This document shows positions 27,966 through 34,138 of a stretch of 49,898 bases of DNA, in pieces. The stretch comes from a virus, in the IMG/VR virus record IMGVR_UViG_3300006030_000034, positions 1 through 49,898 of that record; one strand, written 5' to 3'. The translations under genes and the position numbers were made by a program. The notes under the pieces are model-generated. The model had not been told where the DNA came from and searched no databases. It was given only the letters and a program-made list of their open reading frames with translations. The first letter of the stretch is position 1. Each line of letters begins with the position of its first letter.

Positions 27966-28178
27966 ATGATCCGCCGCCACGCAACCGCCGCAGACTTCAC
28001 CCGATGGGAGCAGTCTGCCGCAGTCATGACCGATGCTGAACTGATCTATGCTGCTGCAGACTGCCGTAAGGTTGAGGCGCTCTGGCGGGGCGTAGACGGC
28101 ATGGTAGAGGGGTTTTACAGTGATCAGGCGGCAACCTATGGCACCGAACTGTACCGTCGCCGCCAGAACCACCGCTGA
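27966..28178 (+). CDS. hypothetical protein
   Basis: 70 residues (MIRRHATAADFTRWEQSAAV), Ala/Arg-rich and clearly more GC-rich than the window average. Leader CAGTTCACACCACTGAACC. Function unknown. Confidence 0.55.
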   Translation: MIRRHATAADFTRWEQSAAVMTDAELIYAAADCRKVEALWRGVDGMVEGFYSDQAATYGTELYRRRQNHR

Positions 28179-28274
28179 TTAACAATTGTAACGGGGGACC
28201 CCTCAACGGTCCCCACCATGCTCTAAGATTCTTTCAAGCGGGACGGACCCGCACCATCCACACCCTGAGGCATC
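28179..28274 (+). promoter_or_regulatory. GGGGAYCCCC hairpin spacer, copy 3
   Basis: CAATTGTAACGGGGGACCCC, TCAACGGTCCCC and CATGCTCTAAGATTCT (TAAGAT), then a different leader (CACCCTGAGGCATC) before ATG 28275. Confidence 0.55.
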
Positions 28275-28592
28275 ATGCGTAAGATTGAAACCGCCATGAA
28301 TCGCGCCATCACTGATGGTATCGACTGGAAGCAAGACAATACAGAGGTCGTCTATTCTCCCGAGCGTGACGCTTCCTATGTTCACCTTCACGGCAATCAT
28401 ATTGCCACGATCGGTGAGGGATTCATCGAACTTTATACTTGTGGGTATAAGACAAACACCACAAAATCGCGCCTCAACGCTATTCTGAGAGAGCACGGCA
28501 ATGGCGACGGCATCTTTCAGAAAAACTATGAATGGTTTGTAGAAACCAACGGTGAGATTGTTCCATTCTCGGAGGGTATGATTCTCCGCTGA
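28275..28592 (+). CDS. conserved phage protein
   Basis: 105 residues. VYSPERDASYVHLHGNHIAT and TKSRLNAILREHGNGDGIFQ plus KNYEWFV form a pattern common in phages and their hosts (beta-sheet with a helix TRSRLNA.L...G). Function unknown. Followed by a strong terminator. Confidence 0.65.
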   Translation: MRKIETAMNRAITDGIDWKQDNTEVVYSPERDASYVHLHGNHIATIGEGFIELYTCGYKTNTTKSRLNAILREHGNGDGIFQKNYEWFVETNGEIVPFSEGMILR

Positions 28593-28603
28593 TTCTTACA
28601 ATC

Positions 28604-28630
28604 GGGGAGGTTAAATCTCCTCCCCTTTTT
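28604..28630 (+). terminator. intrinsic terminator
   Basis: GGGGAGG (28604-28610) / CCTCCCC (28619-28625), loop TTAAATCT, then T5. Same loop as the 27728 terminator; not followed by the repeat element. Confidence 0.85.
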
Positions 28631-28633
28631 CTT

Positions 28634-28762
28634 ATGTTCTTTCTCACTGAATCAGAGCAAACTCTTCTAGATTCCGTTGGATTCTTAGAGGTTACTGATG
28701 ATCTACTAGATCGCATGTTCCCCGAAAATCTCGACGAGAATACACACAAGAATCTAGACTAG
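28634..28762 (+). CDS. small acidic protein ending in a DNA repeat
   Basis: 42 residues (MFFLTESEQTLLDSVGFLEV ... ENLDENTHKNLD). Starts right after the terminator T-run. The end NLDE is coded by AATCTCGACGAG and the stop TAG lies in the first copy of a 24-bp tandem repeat. Confidence 0.45.
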   Translation: MFFLTESEQTLLDSVGFLEVTDDLLDRMFPENLDENTHKNLD

Positions 28763-28797
28763 ATCACACACAAGAATCTAGACTAGATCACACACAA
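28742..28797 (+). repeat. 24-bp tandem repeat
   Basis: ACACACAAGAATCTAGACTAGATC-type unit, exact at 28742-28765 and 28766-28789, with an 8-base partial third copy. Contains TCTAGA and CTAGATC. Confidence 0.85.
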
Positions 28798-28819
28798 ACA
28801 ATCTCGATCATTATCTGAA

Positions 28820-28948
28820 ATGTTCACGATTCGCTACTTCCGTCCTTACAAACAAGAATGGAAATTTCAGTCTTTTAATACAATTGAAGAGGCAGAAAGA
28901 ATGATCAGATTCTATCAGTCTTGTGGTAGTCCTGCTGGGATGGTATAA
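28820..28948 (+). CDS. small hypothetical protein
   Basis: 42 residues (MFTIRYFRPYKQEWKFQSFN ... ERMIRFYQSCGSPAGMV): beta-beta-alpha layout. Followed by a large hairpin terminator. Function unknown. Confidence 0.5.
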   Translation: MFTIRYFRPYKQEWKFQSFNTIEEAERMIRFYQSCGSPAGMV

Positions 28949-28967
28949 AGAAAGACTGAGACTTAAT

Positions 28968-29020
28968 GTATAAAGAATAGAGAATGAATCTGAAGTAGTT
29001 TTCTATTCTTTATACTTTTT
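28968..29020 (+). terminator. terminator with 14-bp stem
   Basis: GTATAAAGAATAGA (28968-28981) and TCTATTCTTTATAC (29002-29015) are exact complements, 20-base loop, followed by T5. AT-rich for a terminator. Confidence 0.7.
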
Positions 29021-29052
29021 AATTCTTATTTGATTCTTTATTCTAATACTCT

Positions 29053-29125
29053 CCATTCAGAAGTGCATTGTGATTCTTATAGTCAGTGGTGTGGTTAATT
29101 CTAATCACAATGCACTTCTCAATGG
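29053..29125. repeat. long inverted repeat, 23-bp arms
   Basis: Arm 29053-29075 (CCATTCAGAAGTGCATTG, then TGATT) is the complement of arm 29103-29125 with one mismatch; 17 bp are perfect. Loop of 27 bases (29076-29102). No T-run follows. Confidence 0.85.
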
Positions 29126-29213
29126 ACAGTTATTCTTTATACTTTGCACTGTTTTAGTTTTTTATGCTAACTGCCCCTTGTGCCAATCCCGAAACCGTCA
29201 CAATCCCCCGTTG

Positions 29214-29285
29214 CTAGGTGCGCTCTGCCCGTGGTATTGTTGTTTCAACGGATCGGAAACGACCTTTCACCCGATCCGCACCTAG
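29214..29285 (+). promoter_or_regulatory. structured 5' leader
   Basis: Outer arms CTAGGTGC (29214-29221)/GCACCTAG (29278-29285) and inner arms CGGATCGG (29249-29256)/CCGATCCG (29271-29278) stack into one helix with a 27-base side loop, six bases before ATG 29291. It would hide or present the start region. Confidence 0.6.
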
Positions 29286-29290
29286 GACCC

Positions 29291-29602
29291 ATGGAGACCC
29301 TCATTTCCGGTCAAGTTGAGACAATGCTTCCCGAACTGTTGGAGGCAATGGCGCAAGCGGAATCAGCAAAACAGCGGGTTGATTCTCTCAAAGCGCAGTT
29401 AGTTTTGGTCATTGAACAACCCCAAACGGTTAAGACTTGCTGGGGTTCGGTTACATTGAATAAAGGAAGGCGCACCGTTAAGGTTACAGATCGTGCGCTA
29501 AATGCACAGATCACACTACTTAAAGAGCAGGGAATCGCTCAGGGTAAGTGTGAAGAATCGGTGGGAGATCCGTTTATCACTGTTCGCAAGACTGATCGCT
29601 GA
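29291..29602 (+). CDS. hypothetical helical protein
   Basis: 103 residues. N-terminal coiled coil (LLEAMAQAESAKQRVDSLKA), then beta (WGSVTLNKGRRTVKVTD) and a short helix. Start at ATG 29291 beneath the structured leader; no Shine-Dalgarno. Function unknown. Confidence 0.6.
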   Translation: METLISGQVETMLPELLEAMAQAESAKQRVDSLKAQLVLVIEQPQTVKTCWGSVTLNKGRRTVKVTDRALNAQITLLKEQGIAQGKCEESVGDPFITVRKTDR

Positions 29603-29611
29603 TTAACATTT

Positions 29612-29640
29612 AGGGGCAGTCAATTCTGCCCCTTTCTTTC
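29612..29640 (+). terminator. intrinsic terminator
   Basis: AGGGGCAG / CTGCCCCT (8-bp stem, loop TCAATT) followed by TTCTTTC. Confidence 0.8.
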
Positions 29641-29663
29641 CACCTTCACCCCCTAAACTTATT

Positions 29664-29993
29664 ATGACCGTTCTTGATTTGCAACCCTACGTGATCCCTT
29701 CTCACTGGATCTGCGCTCTAGTTAATGATGATTTCACTGGTTTAGATGATAAAGAGGACGCGATTGTTCGGCAATTTATAGCAGATTTGGGCAAACGTTA
29801 CCTGTTCACTGTACCCGATGATGAGGATTCCTATTTCACACGCTGCCATGATGCACGACAGTATGGTATTCTTGCCTGCGATTGTATGGCAGTTCAAATG
29901 GCGTTTTCTCCAGAACCTGAACCTGATTATGATGCAGATGATGCCATTTGTAACCGTTACAACATCATGGTACTAGAGCAGTTTATGGATTAA
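29664..29993 (+). CDS. DUF6926-like conserved protein
   Basis: 109 residues. PSHWICALVNDDFTGLDDKE, YFTRCHDARQYGILACDCM: matches, from memory, a short family (DUF6926-like) in phages and bacteria with a CDC pair. Beta-rich; function unknown. Confidence 0.6.
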   Translation: MTVLDLQPYVIPSHWICALVNDDFTGLDDKEDAIVRQFIADLGKRYLFTVPDDEDSYFTRCHDARQYGILACDCMAVQMAFSPEPEPDYDADDAICNRYNIMVLEQFMD

Positions 29994-30005
29994 GGGTTAG
30001 TTAGT

Positions 30006-30071
30006 GGGCGGCAGTTCTTTATACTCTGCCGCCCCTAATCACGAACGATTAGAATACCTTATTCGTTCGTG
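30006..30071. terminator. two strong hairpins in tandem
   Basis: GGGCGGCAG (30006-30014)/CTGCCGCCC (30026-30034) and CACGAACGA (30040-30048)/TCGTTCGTG (30063-30071), both perfect 9-bp stems. They close the early-type mosaic; the remaining bases to 30240 show no gene. The loop of the first contains TTCTTTATACT. Confidence 0.7.
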
Positions 30072-30240
30072 TTTGACAGTTAAGCGATCCTGATGGGTGG
30101 CGCGGTTCGGGGTCATGGGGGATGCGATATAAAAATCAATGGGTCCCTGTAAACTATAAAGTGTTACGGAAGGCAACTAAATTGTATGCTAAAATGAACT
30201 TACAAAAACTCTGAAAACAAAAAAAATTCCGAAAAAAATA

Positions 30241-31104
30241 ATGACCTATAAAGATCCGCAAAAAAGAAAAGAATATAAGAGAGAATGGGCAAAAAAGAAA
30301 GCACTAAAAAATTCAAGTCCTTTAAATTTTCCTCCCATAAAAATCCCAGAGAATATGAAAGAAACCCAGTATTCTGGATATTATATTACAGAAGATGGAA
30401 AAGCCTATCGAGTACCTGGCAAATATGACAGATATGGTCAGCACGGCAAGATTAATGAATATGGATTAATACATTTAAATCCAGGATTCAGAGGTCATCC
30501 AGGTCGTCCAGAGTATCAATATGAATGCATTAATATTTCAATACGGGATGAAAATGGAAAATTTCTGAAACAAATAAAAAAAAGTATTCATCAATTAGTT
30601 GCAGAAGTATTTGTTCCTAATTTTGAGGGACATAATGAGATATTGCATATTGATGGGAATAATAGAAATAATCATTATAAAAATTTAAAATGGGGAACAC
30701 ATGAAGAAAACATGAAGATGGTTGGTTTGCCAGAAGGTACAATTAAAGAGCATAAAAGATATGGTAATTCCCAAAACCCAACAAGGTATATCAAGAAAGA
30801 TGGTGAATGGATTTTAATTCCGAATAATAGACCTCCTTGGAATAAAGGATTAAAAGGAAGTTCTTGGAACACATTACCTGATGGAACTATTACGACAAGG
30901 AAGGTAAATGGTTTTCCTGCAAAGTTTATTAAACAAAATGGTGAATGGATTTATCAAAGAAAAACACCCAAAAGAAAGACACCTAAAAGAAAGAGTCCAA
31001 AAAAAGAACCATTACCTGATGGAACTATTAGTATCCGTGCTGATGGTACTACATGGATAAAGGAAAATGGTAAATGGATTTATCAAAAAAAATCCCCTAT
31101 ATAA
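30241..31104 (+). CDS. HNH endonuclease with NUMOD repeats
   Basis: 287 residues. Basic N-terminus (KDPQKRKEYKREWAKKKA), HNH_3-type core (SIHQLVAEVFVPNFEGHNE, HIDGNNRNNHYKNLKWGTHE), then NUMOD3 (PPWNKGLKG) and a C-terminal tail of three LP(E/D)GTI...R...(K)xxGEWIYQ modules with TPKRK linkers. Probably a free-standing homing endonuclease; the modules are likely DNA-binding. AT-rich upstream, no module. Confidence 0.8.
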   Translation: MTYKDPQKRKEYKREWAKKKALKNSSPLNFPPIKIPENMKETQYSGYYITEDGKAYRVPGKYDRYGQHGKINEYGLIHLNPGFRGHPGRPEYQYECINISIRDENGKFLKQIKKSIHQLVAEVFVPNFEGHNEILHIDGNNRNNHYKNLKWGTHEENMKMVGLPEGTIKEHKRYGNSQNPTRYIKKDGEWILIPNNRPPWNKGLKGSSWNTLPDGTITTRKVNGFPAKFIKQNGEWIYQRKTPKRKTPKRKSPKKEPLPDGTISIRADGTTWIKENGKWIYQKKSPI

Positions 31105-31128
31105 AAATCGAAACTTTATATACACCAA

Positions 31129-31302
31129 ATGAAAAAAAATTTTTCAGAAAATTTTCAACTTCTACAGGTTGATCCAATTACTGGGGACTACTATATCATC
31201 ATTCCAGAAGAATTTGTAAACGAACTCTCATGGTATGAAGACACAGAAATTCTAATGAAACTCGAAGGTTCCGATCTAATTCTTTCGGAGAACTCTCATT
31301 GA
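31129..31302 (+). CDS. short AbrB/MazE-like protein
   Basis: 57 residues: VDPITGDYYIIIPEEFVNEL, WYEDTEILMKLEGSDLILSE. Same swapped-hairpin-type fold as the C-terminus of 2715-3383, here alone. Such short forms are common in cyanophages and may be DNA-binding dimers. Confidence 0.65.
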   Translation: MKKNFSENFQLLQVDPITGDYYIIIPEEFVNELSWYEDTEILMKLEGSDLILSENSH

Positions 31303-31327
31303 CAATCCCTAGATAATACTGTATGAT
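31299..31327 (+). promoter_or_regulatory. sigma70-type promoter
   Basis: TTGACA (31299-31304), 17-base spacer, TATGAT (31322-31327). The -35 box overlaps the preceding stop codon. Lies 24 bases before the glycosyltransferase-like gene. Confidence 0.65.
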
Positions 31328-31350
31328 ATTATCGTAGATTTATTAATTTT

Positions 31351-32109
31351 ATGGCGCGTGGTTTTACCGTAAAAGCAAAGGCACCCATTTCACAATCTCA
31401 AGAACAAGAATGGGACTATAATTTAGCAAGACAAATGGTGAATGGAAAATCCATCGTATTCTGTCTTCCAGGACGAGGAGTTTCTTATACCTATCTCAAG
31501 AGTTTTGTACAACTCTGTTTTGATCTTGTTCAGTCCGGAGCAAGTATTCAAATTTCACAAGACTATTCAAGCATGGTGAATTTTGCCAGATGCAAATGTC
31601 TGGGTGCAAATGTTCTTCGTGGTCCAGATCAAATTCCCTGGGACGGAAAACTTAAATATGATTGGCAACTCTGGATTGATTCCGACATTGTTTTCAACAC
31701 CGAAAAGTTCTGGCAACTGATTCTGATGGACAAGGATATTGCCGCAGGATGGTATGCAACAGAAGACGGACATACAACCTCGGTGGCACACTGGTTGGAT
31801 GAGGAAGACTTCCGTGGTAATGGTGGTGTCATGAATCACGAAACCGTCGAAAGTATCTCAAAGCGTCGTAAACCATTTACCGTTGATTATACCGGGTTTG
31901 GTTGGGTTCTGATTAAAAACGGTGTTTTTGAACATCCAGAAATGAAGTACCCCTGGTTTGCACCAAAAATGCAGGTCTTTGAATCTGGAGAGGTTCAGGA
32001 CATGTGTGGAGAAGATGTATCATTCTGTTTGGATGCAAAGGAAGCAGGATTTGAGATTTGGTGCGATCCTCGTATTAGAGTTGGTCACGAAAAAACCCGG
32101 ACAATTTAA
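31351..32109 (+). CDS. GT-A glycosyltransferase-like protein
   Basis: 252 residues. KSIVFCLPGRGVSYTYLKSF (nucleotide-sugar fold start), a DxD motif in WQLWIDSDIVF (around residue 110), GGVMNHETV and an acidic GEDVSFCLDAKEAGF near the C-terminus, the usual GT-A order. May glycosylate virion proteins or modified bases; conserved in cyanomyoviruses near baseplate genes. The acceptor cannot be read. Confidence 0.7.
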   Translation: MARGFTVKAKAPISQSQEQEWDYNLARQMVNGKSIVFCLPGRGVSYTYLKSFVQLCFDLVQSGASIQISQDYSSMVNFARCKCLGANVLRGPDQIPWDGKLKYDWQLWIDSDIVFNTEKFWQLILMDKDIAAGWYATEDGHTTSVAHWLDEEDFRGNGGVMNHETVESISKRRKPFTVDYTGFGWVLIKNGVFEHPEMKYPWFAPKMQVFESGEVQDMCGEDVSFCLDAKEAGFEIWCDPRIRVGHEKTRTI

Positions 32110-32115
32110 TAGAAT

Positions 32116-32304
32116 ATGAAAGAACGATATAATATTCTTTGTAAGGGTCGCAGAATTTATACAGGACTCTCAGAAGAAGAATATTTTGATATTATGGAAG
32201 ACCTGTCGATCGAATATTATCAGACAGGTTCTCCGAATCCCTCGGATTTAGAAACAGAAATTTTAATGGAGAATCAATTATGGCAAAAGCAAAAGGTGGA
32301 TTAA
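32116..32304 (+). CDS. hypothetical small protein
   Basis: 62 residues (MKERYNILCKGRRIYTGLSE), acidic helix after a small beta unit. Overlaps the next gene by 25 nt. Function unknown. Confidence 0.65.
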   Translation: MKERYNILCKGRRIYTGLSEEEYFDIMEDLSIEYYQTGSPNPSDLETEILMENQLWQKQKVD

Positions 32305-32432
32305 ATAATAAAAGTTCTTATATTCCAGGTCCCCCGAAGAAAACTCGGCAGGGTGACGGTGACGGAACAAAATATGCATCTAGTTCTCGCAATGGCGCAC
32401 GAAAAAAATATAGAGGGCAGGGTAAAGGATAA
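32280..32432 (+). CDS. small basic protein
   Basis: 50 residues (MAKAKGGLNNKSSYIPGPPK, then KTRQGDGDGTKYASSSRNGA and a KKYRGQGKG end). Disordered and cationic; conserved beside structural genes in cyanophages (from memory), so possibly a DNA- or virion-associated peptide. Overlaps both neighbours. Confidence 0.65.
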   Translation: MAKAKGGLNNKSSYIPGPPKKTRQGDGDGTKYASSSRNGARKKYRGQGKG

Positions 32433-33022
32433 TGTATCACCTAGATGGAAATGATGAATGGGCAAATATACATCCATCAGACCTCTGGGTTTATAATAAA
32501 CTATTTTTAAGTCGGGTTTTGGGTTATACATGTGGTCCTATTGGGACTACTGTTCCCAAACCCGACTTTTATATTGTTCGACCATCCTTTAATTTACTTG
32601 GGATGGGGAGGTTTGCTCGTAAAGAATGGATATATAAGTACACTGATCACATTCACCCAGCAGAATTTTGGTGTGAAATCTTTCAGGGAGATCATTTAAG
32701 TGTAGATTTTAAAAATAAGAAATCAGAATTGGTTGTTCTTGGAACTCGTGATGAAGATGATCCTTACTATAAATGGAAAAAATGGGAAAAAATTGACTTG
32801 AATGTGCAATTTCCACAAATTTTGGATGATTTAAAGGGTGACTATGAGTACATTAATTGCGAATTTATCGATGGAAGACTAATTGAAGTTCATTTTCGTC
32901 AAAATCCTGACTTTAGATACAACAACACCATGGCAATACCAGTTTGGAATGACGAAAAAGTAGACAATATGACCTTTATTGAAGATGTTGACTACTATCG
33001 AAAGGGTTTTTACATCAAATAA
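32432..33022 (+). CDS. conserved cyanophage protein
   Basis: 196 residues. YHLDGNDEWANIHPSDLWVY, then KPDFYIVRPSFNLLGMGRFA and FWCEIFQGDHLSVDF; the ATP-grasp-like spacing is suggestive but no catalytic set is clear. Common upstream of speD and baseplate genes in this phage type. Function unknown. Confidence 0.65.
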   Translation: MYHLDGNDEWANIHPSDLWVYNKLFLSRVLGYTCGPIGTTVPKPDFYIVRPSFNLLGMGRFARKEWIYKYTDHIHPAEFWCEIFQGDHLSVDFKNKKSELVVLGTRDEDDPYYKWKKWEKIDLNVQFPQILDDLKGDYEYINCEFIDGRLIEVHFRQNPDFRYNNTMAIPVWNDEKVDNMTFIEDVDYYRKGFYIK

Positions 33023-33025
33023 ATA
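33018..33025 (+). promoter_or_regulatory. T4-type late promoter
   Basis: AATAAATA overlapping the previous stop and 36 bases before speD. Confidence 0.55.
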
Positions 33026-33061
33026 AATTTTTTGCATAAAACTGAATTGGAACAGTATTCA

Positions 33062-33388
33062 ATGGGCAAACACCTGCTTCTAGAAGTGTATGATGTTGAT
33101 TTTGAAGCGATTAATGATGTGGAATCGCTTCAAAATGCAATGATTAGAGGTATAAATCGTGCAAAAATGACGATTTTAAACACTTTTTCCCATTGTTTTG
33201 TCCCTCAAGGATGTACAGTAGTCATTGCATTAGCGGAAAGTCATGTTTCGTGTCATACATGGCCTGAAAATGGATGTTTAGCAGTTGATGTCTATACTTG
33301 TGGAGAGGGGAATCCAAAATTAATTGCACTAGAACTATTAAAATATTTAAATTCCGACAATTATAATCTCAGAGAACTAAATCGTTAA
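33062..33388 (+). CDS. speD: S-adenosylmethionine decarboxylase proenzyme
   Basis: 108 residues from ATG 33062 (MGKHLLLEVYDVDFEAINDV), the usual start of the prokaryotic class; an in-frame TTG at 33032 is less likely. ESHVSCHTWPENG contains the Ser that self-cleaves to form the pyruvoyl group, and DVYTCGEGNP the proton-donor Cys. Makes decarboxylated AdoMet for spermidine; a known cyanophage auxiliary gene. Late promoter upstream. Confidence 0.9.
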   Translation: MGKHLLLEVYDVDFEAINDVESLQNAMIRGINRAKMTILNTFSHCFVPQGCTVVIALAESHVSCHTWPENGCLAVDVYTCGEGNPKLIALELLKYLNSDNYNLRELNR

Positions 33389-33455
33389 ATACTGTTAGGG
33401 AGATAGCAACCTCCTTTATAAAAGTTCTGTTTTATTCACTAAAACAGGAGCTAAA

Positions 33456-33695
33456 ATGTCTAATTTACCAGTAGATAGAAGTAAAAATTACATGTACGAA
33501 ATGTGGGGAACCACAAAATTGATTACGGATTATCAACCAGTTCAAACAAATCGCATCATTCAAGAGGTTATACACGATCTTGCACCCAGACATGATCTCA
33601 AAAAACAAACCGATTTGCATGAAAAAATTCGTAATGATAATGATTATGATGACTGGGAATATGGAACAGAACCTGGATACGGAATTTCCTGGTAA
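33456..33695 (+). CDS. conserved small protein near baseplate genes
   Basis: 79 residues (MSNLPVDRSKNYMYEMWGTT), ends DWEYGTEPGYGISW. Strong ribosome-binding site AGGAG. Syntenic position just before gp25; possibly a minor virion or assembly protein, unproven. Confidence 0.65.
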   Translation: MSNLPVDRSKNYMYEMWGTTKLITDYQPVQTNRIIQEVIHDLAPRHDLKKQTDLHEKIRNDNDYDDWEYGTEPGYGISW

Positions 33696-33698
33696 TGG

Positions 33699-33706
33699 AA
33701 TAAATA
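33699..33706 (+). promoter_or_regulatory. T4-type late promoter
   Basis: AATAAATA 24 bases before gp25; likely drives the whole baseplate block. Confidence 0.65.
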
Positions 33707-33729
33707 ATCATTAATCCATATATGGGTTC

Positions 33730-34137
33730 ATGGCATCAGAAATTACTCGAATTTCAAGATCATTCAGAGATATTAGTCTTTCATTTGAACCTCATCCGAT
33801 TACAAAAGATTTGCCGATTCTTCAAAATCAAAACTCGATTAATCGATCAATTCGTAATCTAGTAGAAACCATTCCCACAGAAAGATTCTTTAACTCAACA
33901 ATTGGATCAAATATTCGAGGTAGTATATTTGATATCATTGACTTTGCATCATCATCGATTGTTGAAGATCAAATTCGAATTTTAATTTCTAACTATGAAC
34001 CCAGAGTGAAAGACACAAAAGTTCAGGTGGAACCTCGTCCTGATTTAAATGAATATGAAGTCACAATTACCTATACCATTGTTGGTCAAGAAATACCATC
34101 TCAAGAATACTCCTTCATACTAGAGGCAACAAGATAA
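33730..34137 (+). CDS. gp25: baseplate wedge protein gp25
   Basis: 135 residues (T4 gp25 is 132). Contains ISLSFEPHPITKDLPILQNQ, SIRNLVETIPTERFFNSTIG and a C-terminal VEPRPDLNEYEVTITYT: the gp25/GPW (LysM-like-fold) pattern EPHP.T.D, IRNL..T..GERP/F....G. Sits first in the conserved order 25-6-7-8. One base separates it from gp6. Confidence 0.9.
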   Translation: MASEITRISRSFRDISLSFEPHPITKDLPILQNQNSINRSIRNLVETIPTERFFNSTIGSNIRGSIFDIIDFASSSIVEDQIRILISNYEPRVKDTKVQVEPRPDLNEYEVTITYTIVGQEIPSQEYSFILEATR

Positions 34138-34138
34138 A

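Larger units (their letters stand above)
28949..29290. other. gene-free stretch with three long inverted repeats
   Basis: No gene. Holds a 14-bp-stem terminator (28968-29020), a 23-bp-arm inverted repeat (29053-29125) and a two-part stem (29214-29285). The word TTCTTTATACT recurs (29006, 29132). Confidence 0.6.

Noticed and set aside
28742-28797. CRISPR array
   Set aside because: The repeats are directly adjacent, without spacers.
29214-29285. tRNA
   Set aside because: Acceptor-like 8-bp outer arms exist, but there is no anticodon arm or GTTCGA loop; treated as leader structure.
29070-29285. 71-codon frame overlapping the inverted repeats
   Set aside because: Spans the loop and arms of the long inverted repeat and has no start signal.
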